Both the position numbers and the translations under genes were made by a program. A DNA stretch of 64,000 bases from contig NZ_CP102247.1 of NCBI RefSeq assembly GCF_024599655.1, positions 620,001 through 684,000 of the forward strand. Direction: 5' to 3'. This DNA comes from Enterobacter asburiae (GTDB lineage Bacteria; Pseudomonadota; Gammaproteobacteria; Enterobacterales; Enterobacteriaceae). This document shows positions 16,697-24,954 of the stretch, in pieces. Every line of letters begins with the position of its first letter. Positions within the stretch are counted from its first letter, which is position 1. The notes beneath the pieces are model-generated. The model ran no database searches and was not told the DNA's origin. It worked only from the letters and a program-made list of their open reading frames with translations.

Positions 16697-16771
16697 CCCT
16701 AATATCGCCAAATAGCAGCGTAGAAATTTACGCCAAAGGTAAGCAACGATGAACCCGGACGGAAAAGTTAA

Positions 16772-17398
16772 ATGACAGGTAAAAAGCGTTCTGCCAGTTC
16801 CAGCCGCTGGCTTCAGGAACACTTTAGCGATAAATATGTTCTGCAGGCGCAGAAAAAGGGGTTGCGTTCCCGCGCCTGGTTTAAACTTGATGAAATACAG
16901 CAAAGTGACAAACTTTTTAAGCCGGGGATGACGGTTGTCGACCTCGGTGCTGCCCCTGGCGGATGGTCCCAGTATGCGGTCACGCAGATCGGCGGAGCGG
17001 GTCGAATCATCGCATGCGATCTTTTACCAATGGATCCCATCGTCGGTGTCGACTTCCTTCAGGGCGATTTTCGTGATGAATTAGTGCTGAAAGCGTTACT
17101 TGAACGTGTGGGTGACAGTAAGGTTCAGGTTGTCATGTCTGATATGGCACCAAATATGTGTGGAACACCGGCGGTGGATATCCCCCGCGGCATGTATCTG
17201 GTGGAGCTAGCGTTAGAAATGTGTCGTGATGTTCTGGCGCCTGGTGGTAGTTTTGTTGTGAAGGTGTTTCAGGGCGAAGGTTTCGAGGAGTATCTTAAGG
17301 AAATTCGCTCCCTGTTTGCGAAGGTTAAAGTTCGTAAGCCGGACTCTTCCCGGGCGCGTTCCCGAGAAGTGTATATTGTAGCGACCGGGCGAAAATGA
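16772..17398 (+). CDS. rlmE: RlmE (RrmJ/FtsJ), 23S rRNA U2552 2'-O-methyltransferase
   Basis: RlmE methylates the 2'-OH of U2552 in the A loop of 23S rRNA at a late stage of 50S assembly. The 208-residue protein has the catalytic tetrad region of the family: Lys38 (RAWFKLDE), Asp124 (MSDMAPN), Lys164 (VVKVFQG) and Glu199 (SREVYIVAT); the SAM site is VVDLGAAPGGWSQ. The loop after the catalytic Asp reads PNMCGTPAVDIPRGMYL, whereas E. coli has PNMSG and IPRAMYL, as I recall it. It forms an operon with ftsH 93 bases downstream. Confidence 0.96.
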   Translation: MTGKKRSASSSRWLQEHFSDKYVLQAQKKGLRSRAWFKLDEIQQSDKLFKPGMTVVDLGAAPGGWSQYAVTQIGGAGRIIACDLLPMDPIVGVDFLQGDFRDELVLKALLERVGDSKVQVVMSDMAPNMCGTPAVDIPRGMYLVELALEMCRDVLAPGGSFVVKVFQGEGFEEYLKEIRSLFAKVKVRKPDSSRARSREVYIVATGRK

Positions 17399-17491
17399 TA
17401 ACCGGTAGATTTCAGGCGAAAGTTTGAATGAAACTGGATATAGAGTATCCTGACGCTGTTTTTAACACAGTTGTAATGTGAGGTTAATCCC

Positions 17492-19435
17492 TTGAGTGAC
17501 ATGGCGAAAAACCTAATTCTCTGGCTGGTCATTGCCGTCGTGCTGATGTCAGTATTCCAGAGCTTTGGGCCCAGCGAGTCGAATGGCCGCAAGGTGGATT
17601 ATTCTACCTTCCTGCAGGAGGTCAATCAGGACCAGGTTCGCGAAGCGCGTATCAACGGACGTGAGATCAACGTTACCAAGAAAGATAGTAACCGTTACAC
17701 GACTTACATCCCGGTGAACGATCCTAAGCTGCTTGATAACCTTCTGACCAAAAACGTCAAGGTAGTTGGCGAGCCGCCAGAAGAACCAAGCCTGCTGGCT
17801 TCTATCTTCATTTCCTGGTTCCCGATGCTGCTTCTTATCGGCGTCTGGATCTTCTTTATGCGCCAGATGCAGGGCGGCGGTGGCAAAGGTGCCATGTCGT
17901 TCGGTAAGAGCAAGGCGCGTATGCTGACGGAAGACCAGATCAAGACCACGTTCGCTGATGTCGCCGGTTGTGACGAAGCGAAAGAAGAGGTGGGTGAACT
18001 GGTTGAGTACCTGCGTGAACCGAGCCGTTTCCAGAAGCTGGGCGGTAAGATCCCGAAAGGCGTGCTGATGGTTGGCCCTCCGGGTACCGGTAAAACCCTG
18101 CTGGCGAAAGCCATCGCGGGCGAAGCGAAGGTGCCGTTCTTTACTATTTCAGGTTCTGACTTCGTTGAAATGTTCGTTGGTGTCGGTGCATCTCGTGTGC
18201 GTGACATGTTCGAGCAGGCCAAGAAGGCAGCACCGTGCATTATCTTCATCGATGAAATCGACGCCGTAGGCCGCCAGCGTGGCGCAGGTCTGGGCGGTGG
18301 TCACGATGAACGTGAACAGACGCTGAACCAGATGCTGGTTGAGATGGATGGCTTCGAAGGTAACGAAGGTATCATCGTTATCGCGGCGACTAACCGTCCG
18401 GACGTACTTGACCCTGCGCTGCTGCGTCCAGGCCGTTTCGACCGTCAGGTTGTTGTGGGTCTGCCGGATGTTCGCGGTCGTGAACAGATTCTGAAAGTTC
18501 ACATGCGTCGCGTACCGCTGGCGCCAGATATCGACGCGGCAATCATTGCGCGCGGTACCCCGGGCTTCTCCGGTGCGGACCTGGCTAACCTGGTCAACGA
18601 AGCCGCTCTGTTTGCCGCTCGCGGTAACAAGCGCGTCGTATCGATGGTGGAGTTTGAGAAAGCGAAAGACAAAATCATGATGGGTGCGGAACGTCGCTCC
18701 ATGGTGATGACGGAAGCGCAGAAAGAGTCCACGGCATACCACGAAGCGGGTCACGCGATTATCGGTCGCCTCGTGCCGGAACACGATCCGGTGCATAAAG
18801 TGACGATTATTCCGCGCGGTCGTGCGCTGGGTGTGACCTTCTTCCTGCCTGAGGGCGACGCGATCAGCGCCAGCCGCCAGAAACTGGAAAGCCAGATTTC
18901 TACCCTGTACGGTGGTCGCCTGGCAGAAGAGATTATCTACGGTGTGGAACATGTTTCTACCGGTGCGTCCAACGACATCAAAGTCGCGACAAACCTGGCG
19001 CGTAACATGGTGACGCAGTGGGGCTTCTCCGACAAACTCGGTCCGCTGCTATATGCAGAGGAAGAGGGTGAAGTATTCCTGGGCCGTTCTGTGGCTAAAG
19101 CGAAACATATGTCCGATGAGACGGCTCGTATCATCGACCAGGAAGTAAAATCTCTGGTAGAGCGTAACTATGCACGTGCTCGCCAGATCCTGAACGACAA
19201 TATGGACATCCTGCATTCGATGAAAGATGCGCTCATGAAATATGAGACCATCGATGCACCGCAGATTGACGACCTGATGGCGCGCCGTGAAGTACGTCCG
19301 CCAGCAGGCTGGGAAGACCCAGGCGCTTCCAATAATTCTGACAACAATGGCACCCCGCGTGCGCCGCGTCCGGTTGATGAACCGCGTACGCCAAACCCGG
19401 GCAACACCATGTCAGAACAGTTGGGCGATAAGTAA
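17492..19435 (+). CDS. ftsH: FtsH, membrane-anchored AAA+ zinc metalloprotease
   Basis: FtsH degrades sigma-32, LpxC and misassembled membrane proteins. It has two N-terminal transmembrane helices (about residues 5-25 and 97-120) around a periplasmic domain, an AAA+ module (Walker A GPPGTGKT near 192, Walker B IIFIDEID, SRH RPGRFDRQV) and the zinc-protease motif HEAGH near residue 415. Two starts compete: TTG 17492 (647 residues), 8 bases after a GAGG ribosome site, and ATG 17501 (644 residues, the usual annotation), whose spacing of about 16 bases is too long. I list the TTG form because of the spacing. Confidence 0.95.
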   Translation: MSDMAKNLILWLVIAVVLMSVFQSFGPSESNGRKVDYSTFLQEVNQDQVREARINGREINVTKKDSNRYTTYIPVNDPKLLDNLLTKNVKVVGEPPEEPSLLASIFISWFPMLLLIGVWIFFMRQMQGGGGKGAMSFGKSKARMLTEDQIKTTFADVAGCDEAKEEVGELVEYLREPSRFQKLGGKIPKGVLMVGPPGTGKTLLAKAIAGEAKVPFFTISGSDFVEMFVGVGASRVRDMFEQAKKAAPCIIFIDEIDAVGRQRGAGLGGGHDEREQTLNQMLVEMDGFEGNEGIIVIAATNRPDVLDPALLRPGRFDRQVVVGLPDVRGREQILKVHMRRVPLAPDIDAAIIARGTPGFSGADLANLVNEAALFAARGNKRVVSMVEFEKAKDKIMMGAERRSMVMTEAQKESTAYHEAGHAIIGRLVPEHDPVHKVTIIPRGRALGVTFFLPEGDAISASRQKLESQISTLYGGRLAEEIIYGVEHVSTGASNDIKVATNLARNMVTQWGFSDKLGPLLYAEEEGEVFLGRSVAKAKHMSDETARIIDQEVKSLVERNYARARQILNDNMDILHSMKDALMKYETIDAPQIDDLMARREVRPPAGWEDPGASNNSDNNGTPRAPRPVDEPRTPNPGNTMSEQLGDK

Positions 19436-19468
19436 GTCACTGCTGTTGACGCGTTTGTCTGTACCTCA

Positions 19469-19495
19469 AACCCTGGAGCTTGCTCCGGGGTTTTT
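19469..19495 (+). terminator. Terminator after ftsH
   Basis: The arms AACCCTGGAGC and GCTCCGGGGTT pair around TT and are followed by TTTTT. It separates ftsH from folP-glmM. Confidence 0.85.
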
Positions 19496-19533
19496 CATTT
19501 CTGTTTAACGATATAAATATCAGGGATTTCGCC

Positions 19534-20382
19534 ATGAAATTATTCGCTCAGGACTCGCATCTCGATCTTTCCCATCCCCATGTGATGGGGATCCTGAATG
19601 TTACCCCTGACTCCTTCTCTGACGGCGGCACGCACAACACGCTTATTGAGGCGGTTAAGCACGCGAATTTAATGATTAATGCGGGTGCCACCATCATTGA
19701 CGTTGGCGGCGAATCGACGCGTCCTGGTGCGGCTGACGTGTCTGTGGAAGAAGAGTTGGCGCGTGTGGTGCCGGTGGTTGAAGCGATTGCCCAGCGGTTT
19801 GAAGTGTGGATCTCCGTTGATACCTCCAAACCGGAAGTGATTCGCGAAGTGGCGAGAGTGGGCGCTCACATTATTAATGACATTCGCTCACTGACTGAGC
19901 CTGGCGCGATTGAGGCGGCAGCGGAAACTGGCCTGCCGGTCTGCCTGATGCATATGCAGGGCCAGCCGAAAACCATGCAGGAAGCACCGAAGTATGACGA
20001 TGTCTTTGCCGACGTGAATCGCTTCTTTATTGAGCATATCGCGCGCTGTGAACGTGCAGGTATCCCAAAAGAGAAATTGCTGCTCGACCCGGGGTTCGGT
20101 TTCGGTAAAAATCTCTCACACAATTATGCGTTGCTTGCGCGCCTGTCGGAATTCCATCACTTTGGTCTGCCGCTGCTGGTGGGTATGTCGAGAAAGTCGA
20201 TGATTGGGCAGTTGCTGAACGTGGGGCCGAGCGAGCGCCTGAGCGGCAGCCTGGCCTGCGCGGTGATTGCGGCAATGCAGGGTGCGCACATAATTCGTGT
20301 CCATGACGTCAAAGAAACAGTAGAAGCCATGCGTGTGGTGGAAGCCACACTGGCAGCGAAGGAAAACAAACGCTATGAGTAA
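19534..20382 (+). CDS. folP: FolP, dihydropteroate synthase
   Basis: FolP joins 6-hydroxymethyl-dihydropterin pyrophosphate with p-aminobenzoate and is the target of sulfonamides. The 282-residue TIM-barrel protein has the signatures MGILNVTPDSFSDGG, DVGGESTRPGA and LDPGFGFGKN. The FSDGG loop and the ESTRPGA loop look wild type, with no inserted residues of the sort that give sulfonamide resistance. I chose ATG 19534 (MKLFAQ), not the longer frame that would start in the ftsH terminator. It overlaps glmM by 8 bases. Confidence 0.97.
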   Translation: MKLFAQDSHLDLSHPHVMGILNVTPDSFSDGGTHNTLIEAVKHANLMINAGATIIDVGGESTRPGAADVSVEEELARVVPVVEAIAQRFEVWISVDTSKPEVIREVARVGAHIINDIRSLTEPGAIEAAAETGLPVCLMHMQGQPKTMQEAPKYDDVFADVNRFFIEHIARCERAGIPKEKLLLDPGFGFGKNLSHNYALLARLSEFHHFGLPLLVGMSRKSMIGQLLNVGPSERLSGSLACAVIAAMQGAHIIRVHDVKETVEAMRVVEATLAAKENKRYE

Positions 20383-21712
20383 TCGTAAATATTTTGGTAC
20401 CGATGGTATCCGCGGGCGTGTAGGCGATGCTCCCATCACCCCTGATTTTGTCCTGAAGCTCGGCTGGGCTGCCGGTAAAGTGCTGGCGCGTCATGGTTCC
20501 CGTAAGATCATTATCGGTAAAGACACCCGTATTTCGGGCTATATGCTGGAATCTGCGCTGGAAGCGGGTCTGGCGGCGGCCGGACTGTCCGCCTCCTTTA
20601 CGGGGCCAATGCCAACGCCTGCAGTCGCGTATCTGACGCGCACCTTCCGTGCGGAAGCGGGGATTGTCATCTCGGCTTCTCACAACCCGTTCTACGACAA
20701 CGGGATTAAATTCTTCTCCATTGACGGCACCAAGCTCCCGGATGACGTAGAAGAGGCTATTGAAGCCGAAATGGAAAAAGAGATCACATGTGTTGATTCC
20801 GCAGAGCTGGGTAAAGCCAACCGTATCGTTGATGCGGCGGGTCGTTATATCGAATTCTGTAAAGGCACCTTCCCGAATGAGCTGAGCCTCGCTCACCTCA
20901 AAATTGTGGTGGACTGTGCAAACGGCGCGACCTATCACATCGCCCCGAATGTCTTCCGCGAGCTGGGTGCGAAAGTGATCACCATTGGCTGCGAGCCGGA
21001 TGGTCTGAACATTAACGAGCAGGTAGGGGCAACTGATGTTCGTGCCCTGCAGGCGCGTGTTCTGGCAGAGAAAGCCGATCTGGGTATTGCCCTGGACGGC
21101 GACGGTGACCGCGTGATCATGGTCGACCACGAAGGTAACAAGGTCGACGGCGATCAGATCCTCTACATCATTGCACGTGAAGGTCTGCGTCAGGGCCAGC
21201 TGCGCGGTGGTGCGGTGGGTACCCTGATGAGTAACATGGGGCTGGAACTGGCACTGAAACAGCTCGGTATTCCGTTTGTCCGCGCGAAAGTGGGTGACCG
21301 CTATGTGCTGGAAAAACTGCAGGAGAAGGGCTGGCGCATCGGTGCAGAAAACTCGGGTCACGTGATCCTGCTCGACAAAACCACCACCGGTGACGGTATC
21401 GTGGCCGCGCTGCAGGTGGTTGCCGCGATGGCGCGCAACCATATGAGCCTGCACGATCTGTGCAGTGGGATGAAAATGTTCCCACAGATCCTGGTAAACG
21501 TACGTTTCACTGCCGGTAAAGGCGATCCGCTGGAAAATGAGAACGTCAAAGCGGTGATGGCTGACGTTGAAGCGGCCCTGGGCACTCGTGGACGCGTGCT
21601 GCTGCGTAAGTCCGGTACCGAACCGCTGATCCGCGTGATGGTGGAAGGTGAAGACGAAGCGCAGGTAACCGAATTTGCACACCGTATTGCGGATGCCGTG
21701 AAAGCTGCATAA
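20375..21712 (+). CDS. glmM: GlmM, phosphoglucosamine mutase
   Basis: GlmM converts glucosamine 6-phosphate to glucosamine 1-phosphate for UDP-GlcNAc synthesis. The 445-residue protein has the four phosphohexomutase domains, with the phosphoserine loop VISASHNPFYDNG (Ser102), the metal loop LDGDGDRVIM, the sugar-binding GAENSGH loop and the phosphate-binding LLRKSGTEPLIRVMVE. The start ATG at 20375 lies inside the end of folP, suggesting translational coupling. Confidence 0.98.
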   Translation: MSNRKYFGTDGIRGRVGDAPITPDFVLKLGWAAGKVLARHGSRKIIIGKDTRISGYMLESALEAGLAAAGLSASFTGPMPTPAVAYLTRTFRAEAGIVISASHNPFYDNGIKFFSIDGTKLPDDVEEAIEAEMEKEITCVDSAELGKANRIVDAAGRYIEFCKGTFPNELSLAHLKIVVDCANGATYHIAPNVFRELGAKVITIGCEPDGLNINEQVGATDVRALQARVLAEKADLGIALDGDGDRVIMVDHEGNKVDGDQILYIIAREGLRQGQLRGGAVGTLMSNMGLELALKQLGIPFVRAKVGDRYVLEKLQEKGWRIGAENSGHVILLDKTTTGDGIVAALQVVAAMARNHMSLHDLCSGMKMFPQILVNVRFTAGKGDPLENENVKAVMADVEAALGTRGRVLLRKSGTEPLIRVMVEGEDEAQVTEFAHRIADAVKAA

Positions 21713-21733
21713 TCTTGCACGCTAAATGTTTAA

Positions 21734-21760
21734 AAAGGCGGCGTTTGCCGCCTTTGTTTT
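21734..21760 (+). terminator. Terminator after glmM
   Basis: The arms AAAGGCGGC and GCCGCCTTT form a perfect stem around GTTT, followed by GTTTT. The remaining 175 bases before secG hold the secG promoter and leader; no gene is seen there. Confidence 0.85.
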
Positions 21761-21935
21761 AAGCAATTTATGGCTTTTTGCTGTTTTTTTCCGCAGTTGA
21801 TACAATGCGTCAAAAATGCCCTTGCGAAGGTCATTCGCTTTGGTTAGTATTCACACCCGCTTCAGTGGGAAACAAAAATCCTGCTAATTGGTCGAAGCAT
21901 TGGTATGCGGCAAATCCGCAAGGAACAGGTTGATT

Positions 21936-22268
21936 ATGTACGAAGCTCTTTTAGTTATTTTCCTTATTGTAGCCATCGCTCTCGTAGCGCTGATTATGCT
22001 GCAGCAAGGTAAAGGCGCTGATATGGGAGCCTCCTTCGGAGCAGGCGCTTCCGGTACACTGTTTGGCTCAAGTGGTTCTGCGAACTTCATGACCCGCACA
22101 ACGGCGATTCTGGCTACGCTGTTCTTCATCATCAGTCTGGTGCTTGGCAATATCAACAGCAATAAGACCAGCAAAGGAAGCGAGTGGGAAAACCTGAGCG
22201 CGCCAGCGAAAACTGAGCAGACTCAGCCAGCTGCACCGGCTAAGCCAACCAGCGATATCCCGCACTAA
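21936..22268 (+). CDS. secG: SecG, protein-translocase subunit
   Basis: SecG is the small third subunit of the SecYEG channel. The 110-residue protein has two transmembrane helices (about residues 2-22 and 52-72) joined by the conserved LMLQQGKGADMGASFG-type loop (IMLQQGKGADMGASFGAG), and a polar C-terminal tail rich in Ala, Pro and Gln. The start MYEALLVIFLIVAI matches E. coli. It is followed 9 bases later by tRNA-Leu, so one transcript may carry both. Confidence 0.96.
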   Translation: MYEALLVIFLIVAIALVALIMLQQGKGADMGASFGAGASGTLFGSSGSANFMTRTTAILATLFFIISLVLGNINSNKTSKGSEWENLSAPAKTEQTQPAAPAKPTSDIPH

Positions 22269-22277
22269 GTATTCTGT

Positions 22278-22364
22278 ACCGAGGTGGTGGAATTGGTAGA
22301 CACGCTACCTTGAGGTGGTAGTGCCCTAACGGGCTTGTGGGTTCGAGTCCCATCCTCGGTACCA
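22278..22364 (+). tRNA. leuU: tRNA-Leu (anticodon GAG)
   Basis: An 87-base class II tRNA. The acceptor arms ACCGAGG and CCTCGGT pair perfectly, the anticodon arm is CTACC-TTGAGGT-GGTAG with anticodon GAG, there is a long variable arm (TGCCC..GGGC), the T loop is GTTCGAGTC, and CCA is encoded. This is the same position as leuU in E. coli (secG-leuU-argG). Confidence 0.97.
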
Positions 22365-22377
22365 ATATTCCAGAAAA

Positions 22378-22402
22378 AAGACGTCGAAAGACGTCTTTTT
22401 TT
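22378..22402 (+). terminator. Terminator after leuU
   Basis: The arms AAGACGT and the matching ACGTCTT around CGAAAG form a compact hairpin followed by a run of eight T residues, 13 bases after the tRNA end. Confidence 0.85.
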
Positions 22403-22434
22403 TCGTCTGTAGACTGCGAGATCTCCGATCTTTT

Positions 22435-22500
22435 GTAGGGCGGGTAAGCGCAGCGCCACCCGCCATGTTGCCCGGTGGCGCTGCGCTTACCGGGCCTACG
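22435..22500. repeat. REP/BIME-type inverted pair
   Basis: Two related 30-base units in opposite orientation: GTAGGGCGGGTAAGCGCAGC..CACCCGCC at 22435-22464 and CCCGGTGGCGCTGCGCTTAC..GGGCCTAC at 22471-22499. Each is a palindrome on its own. Similar units occur at 29195, 37902 and 45303 in this window, always between genes. Confidence 0.8.
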
Positions 22501-22513
22501 AAAATCAAAATAA

Positions 22514-22538
22514 AAAAGGCGCCCTGTGGGCGCCTTTT
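22514..22538. terminator. Terminator of argG
   Basis: The arms AAAAGGCGCCC and GGGCGCCTTTT form a perfect 11-bp stem around TGT. It has an A run on one side and a T run on the other, so it can act on argG (minus) and on transcripts from leuU. Confidence 0.85.
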
Positions 22539-22555
22539 GCATGTTACATCAGCGA

Positions 22556-23902
22556 TTACTTCTTATCGCTGTGTTCCAGGTTTTCAACCTGCGGCAGGCC
22601 GTTACCGGAACTGGCGGAGAGCAGGCCATTCTCAACATAGTTGAACAGCTTCTCGCGGGTATCGGTGATGTCCAGATTACGCATGGTCAGCTGACCGATA
22701 CGATCGTCCGGCGAGAACACGGACTCACCTTTCTCCATGGTCAGACGCTCTGCTTTATAGGTCAGGTTGTCAGACACGGTATTCAGGATGGAGTAGTCGT
22801 TACCGCGGCGCAGTTCCAGCGTCACTTCACCGGTGATCGCGCTTGCCACCCAACGCTGCAGCGCATCGCGCAGCATCAGCGCCTGTGGATCGAACCAGCG
22901 GCCCTGATACAGCAGTTTACCCAGCTGACGGCCATGAGAGTGGTACTGCTCAATGGTGTCTTCGTTGTGAATGCCGGTCAGCAGACGCTCGTATGCGATG
23001 TGCAGCAGCGCCATTCCCGGGGCTTCATAGATGCCGCGGCTTTTCGCTTCGATGATGCGGTTTTCAATCTGATCGCTCATGCCCAGACCGTGACGACCGC
23101 CAATACGGTTAGCTTCCAGCATCAGCTCAACATCATCAGAGAAGGTTTTACCGTTCAGCGCAACCGGATGGCCGCGTTCGAAACGCACGGTCACTTCTTC
23201 AGCCTGGATTTTGACGTTCTCGTCCCAGAACTTCACGCCCATGATCGGGTTAACGATCTTCACGCTGGAGTTCAGGAATTCCAGGTCTTTCGCTTCGTGC
23301 GTCGCGCCCAGCATGTTGGAGTCGGTGGAATAGGCTTTCTCGACCGACATCTTATAGTCGAAACCGCAGGCGATCATAAACTCGGACATCTCATGGCGGC
23401 CACCCAGCTCGTCGATGAAGTCGGTGTCCAGCCACGGCTTGTAGATCTGCAGTTCGGCGTTGGTCAGCAGGCCATAACGATAGAAACGTTCAATATCGTT
23501 ACCTTTATAGGTGCTACCGTCACCCCAGATATTGACGCCGTCTTCTTTCATCGCAGCAACCAGCATGGTGCCGGTGACCGCACGGCCCAGCGGGGTGGTG
23601 TTGAAATAGGTCAGGCCGCCGGTGGTGTTATGGAACGCACCACACTGAATAGCCGCGATACCTTCAGCGACCAGTTGCTTACGGCAGTCAATCAGGCGCG
23701 CGTTCTCTGCACCATACTCTTTAGCGCGACGAGGAATGGCATCATAGTCGTCCTCATCCGGCTGACCCAGGTTCGCAGTATAGGCATACGGAACCGCTCC
23801 CTTCTGGCGCATCCACAGCAGTGCAGCGCTGGTATCCAGGCCACCTGAGAAAGCGATGCCAATACGTTGTCCAACCGGAAGATGCTTGAGAATCGTCGTC
23901 AT
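22556..23902 (-). CDS. argG: ArgG, argininosuccinate synthase
   Basis: ArgG joins citrulline and aspartate with ATP in the arginine pathway. The 448-residue protein (E. coli 447) has the ATP pyrophosphatase P-loop AFSGGLDTSAAL, the citrulline/aspartate-binding loop KEDGVNIWGDGSTYKGNDIERFYRYG (read in parts) and SVEKAYSTDSNMLGATHEAKDLE typical of the type-2 enzyme of enterobacteria. ARG boxes lie upstream. It stands alone between leuU and metY. Confidence 0.97.
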   Translation of the reverse strand: MTTILKHLPVGQRIGIAFSGGLDTSAALLWMRQKGAVPYAYTANLGQPDEDDYDAIPRRAKEYGAENARLIDCRKQLVAEGIAAIQCGAFHNTTGGLTYFNTTPLGRAVTGTMLVAAMKEDGVNIWGDGSTYKGNDIERFYRYGLLTNAELQIYKPWLDTDFIDELGGRHEMSEFMIACGFDYKMSVEKAYSTDSNMLGATHEAKDLEFLNSSVKIVNPIMGVKFWDENVKIQAEEVTVRFERGHPVALNGKTFSDDVELMLEANRIGGRHGLGMSDQIENRIIEAKSRGIYEAPGMALLHIAYERLLTGIHNEDTIEQYHSHGRQLGKLLYQGRWFDPQALMLRDALQRWVASAITGEVTLELRRGNDYSILNTVSDNLTYKAERLTMEKGESVFSPDDRIGQLTMRNLDITDTREKLFNYVENGLLSASSGNGLPQVENLEHSDKK

Positions 23903-23950
23903 AGAATAAAACCCTGCTTGATTGACTGATTAGAGACCGCTTTCGCTCTC

Positions 23951-23989
23951 TTGTGCATTTTTATGCAAAATAAGTGAGTATTCATTTAA
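23951..23989 (-). promoter_or_regulatory. ArgR-binding ARG boxes upstream of argG
   Basis: Two imperfect 18-base palindromes separated by 3 bases: TTGTGCATTTTTATGCAA at 23951-23968 and the one at 23972-23989 containing TGAGTATTCATTT. Both fit the ARG box (TGAAT, AT-rich centre, ATTCA), about 50 bases before the argG start, which implies repression by ArgR with arginine. Confidence 0.7.
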
Positions 23990-24068
23990 TCATCTTTTGG
24001 CGAAGACCGGAAGAGAGTCGTGCGTTTTTTGTAAAAATTTTGGTCTGATCGCTCTGGCGGAAGTTGGG

Positions 24069-24098
24069 TTGACAGGTGGGGTCAACTATCAATATACT
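24069..24098 (+). promoter_or_regulatory. Strong promoter upstream of the tRNA-Leu remnant and metY
   Basis: TTGACA at 24069-24074 and TATACT at 24093-24098 with an 18-base spacer are close to consensus. It reads toward metY, about 90 bases further on. In E. coli the divergent argG and metY promoters are coupled, and an upstream metY promoter is known; this could be its counterpart. Confidence 0.65.
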
Positions 24099-24113
24099 AA
24101 ACGCCGATTTTAC

Positions 24114-24132
24114 GTCCCGTCTTCGGTACCAA
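24114..24132 (+). repeat. Remnant of a tRNA-Leu 3' end
   Basis: This 19-base stretch (GTCCCGTCTTCGGTACCAA) matches 17 of 19 bases of the leuU 3' end at 22347-22365, including the encoded CCA. The rest of the tRNA is absent. Together the two copies form a direct repeat that flanks argG. Confidence 0.55.
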
Positions 24133-24145
24133 ATCCCAGCATTAT

Positions 24146-24174
24146 TTGCAAATTCTGTCCAAAACGCGTAGAAT
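24146..24174 (+). promoter_or_regulatory. Promoter of metY and the nusA operon
   Basis: TTGCAA at 24146-24151 and TAGAAT at 24169-24174 with a 17-base spacer lie 15 bases before the tRNA 5' end. The region after the -10 box is mixed rather than strictly GC rich. Confidence 0.75.
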
Positions 24175-24189
24175 TTGCCACGTTTCAGG

Positions 24190-24266
<77 letters not shown>

Positions 24267-24392
24267 CTTTCCCATAAAGTTCTTTTTCAAATATACTGTG
24301 AAGACTTAGAGCCTTCGTAGCTGGATTTGAAAAAATTCTTTCGGAAAGTGCTCCAGGCCACAGTTGTGGCTATAGGGTTCAGTTATCTAAAG

Positions 24393-24414
24393 CCCCGATT
24401 TATCGGGGTTTTTT
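24393..24414 (+). terminator. Partial terminator between metY and rimP
   Basis: The arms CCCCGA and TCGGGG around TTTA are followed by TTTTTT. It lies inside the operon, so it probably reduces rather than stops transcription into rimP. Confidence 0.75.
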
Positions 24415-24473
24415 GTTATCTGACTACAGAATAACTGGGCTTTACGCCCTTTTTTTATGTCTTGGGGGTGGGC

Positions 24474-24926
24474 TTGTCCACATTAGAGCAAAAATTAACA
24501 GAGATGATTACTGCACCGGTCGAAGCACTGGGCTACGAACTGGTCGGCATCGAATTCGTTCGCGGCCGTACATCGACGCTGCGCATCTATATTGATAGTG
24601 AAGATGGCATCAATGTTGATGATTGTGCTGATGTCAGCCACCAGGTGAGTGCGGTTCTTGATGTTGAAGACCCGATTACCGTTGCGTACAACCTGGAAGT
24701 TTCCTCACCTGGCCTCGATCGCCCGATGTTCACGGCCGAGCACTACGTGCGCTTTACCGGTGAAGAAGTGGCTCTCGTTCTGCGTATGGCCGTACAGAAC
24801 CGCCGTAAATGGCAGGGAATTATCAAAGCCGTTGATGGTGAAATGATCACGGTGACAGTCGACGGCAAAGATGAAGTGTTCGCGCTGAGTAATATCCAGA
24901 AGGCGAACCTGGTTCCCCACTTTTAA
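24474..24926 (+). CDS. rimP: RimP, 30S ribosome maturation factor
   Basis: RimP assists assembly of the S12-S5 region of the 30S subunit. The 150-residue protein has an N-terminal KH-like domain (about 1-88) and a C-terminal SH3-like domain. The conserved segments are YIDSEDGINVDDCADVSHQ and LEVSSPGLDRPMFTAEHY. I chose the TTG at 24474, which gives MSTLEQKLTEMI as in E. coli; a GGGGGTG ribosome site precedes it. A GTG 6 bases upstream is the alternative. Confidence 0.94.
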   Translation: MSTLEQKLTEMITAPVEALGYELVGIEFVRGRTSTLRIYIDSEDGINVDDCADVSHQVSAVLDVEDPITVAYNLEVSSPGLDRPMFTAEHYVRFTGEEVALVLRMAVQNRRKWQGIIKAVDGEMITVTVDGKDEVFALSNIQKANLVPHF

Positions 24927-24954
24927 CAGTCTGGATTGAGGTGAAAAGCCCGCG

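Noticed and set aside
20309..21682. A long open frame of 457 codons antisense to glmM
   Set aside because: It is fully inside glmM on the other strand, has no ribosome site or domain, and its residue composition (His, Arg and Gln rich) is that of a shadow of a GC-rich gene.
22526..23848. A 440-codon open frame antisense to argG
   Set aside because: Shadow of argG, and it begins within the argG terminator hairpin.
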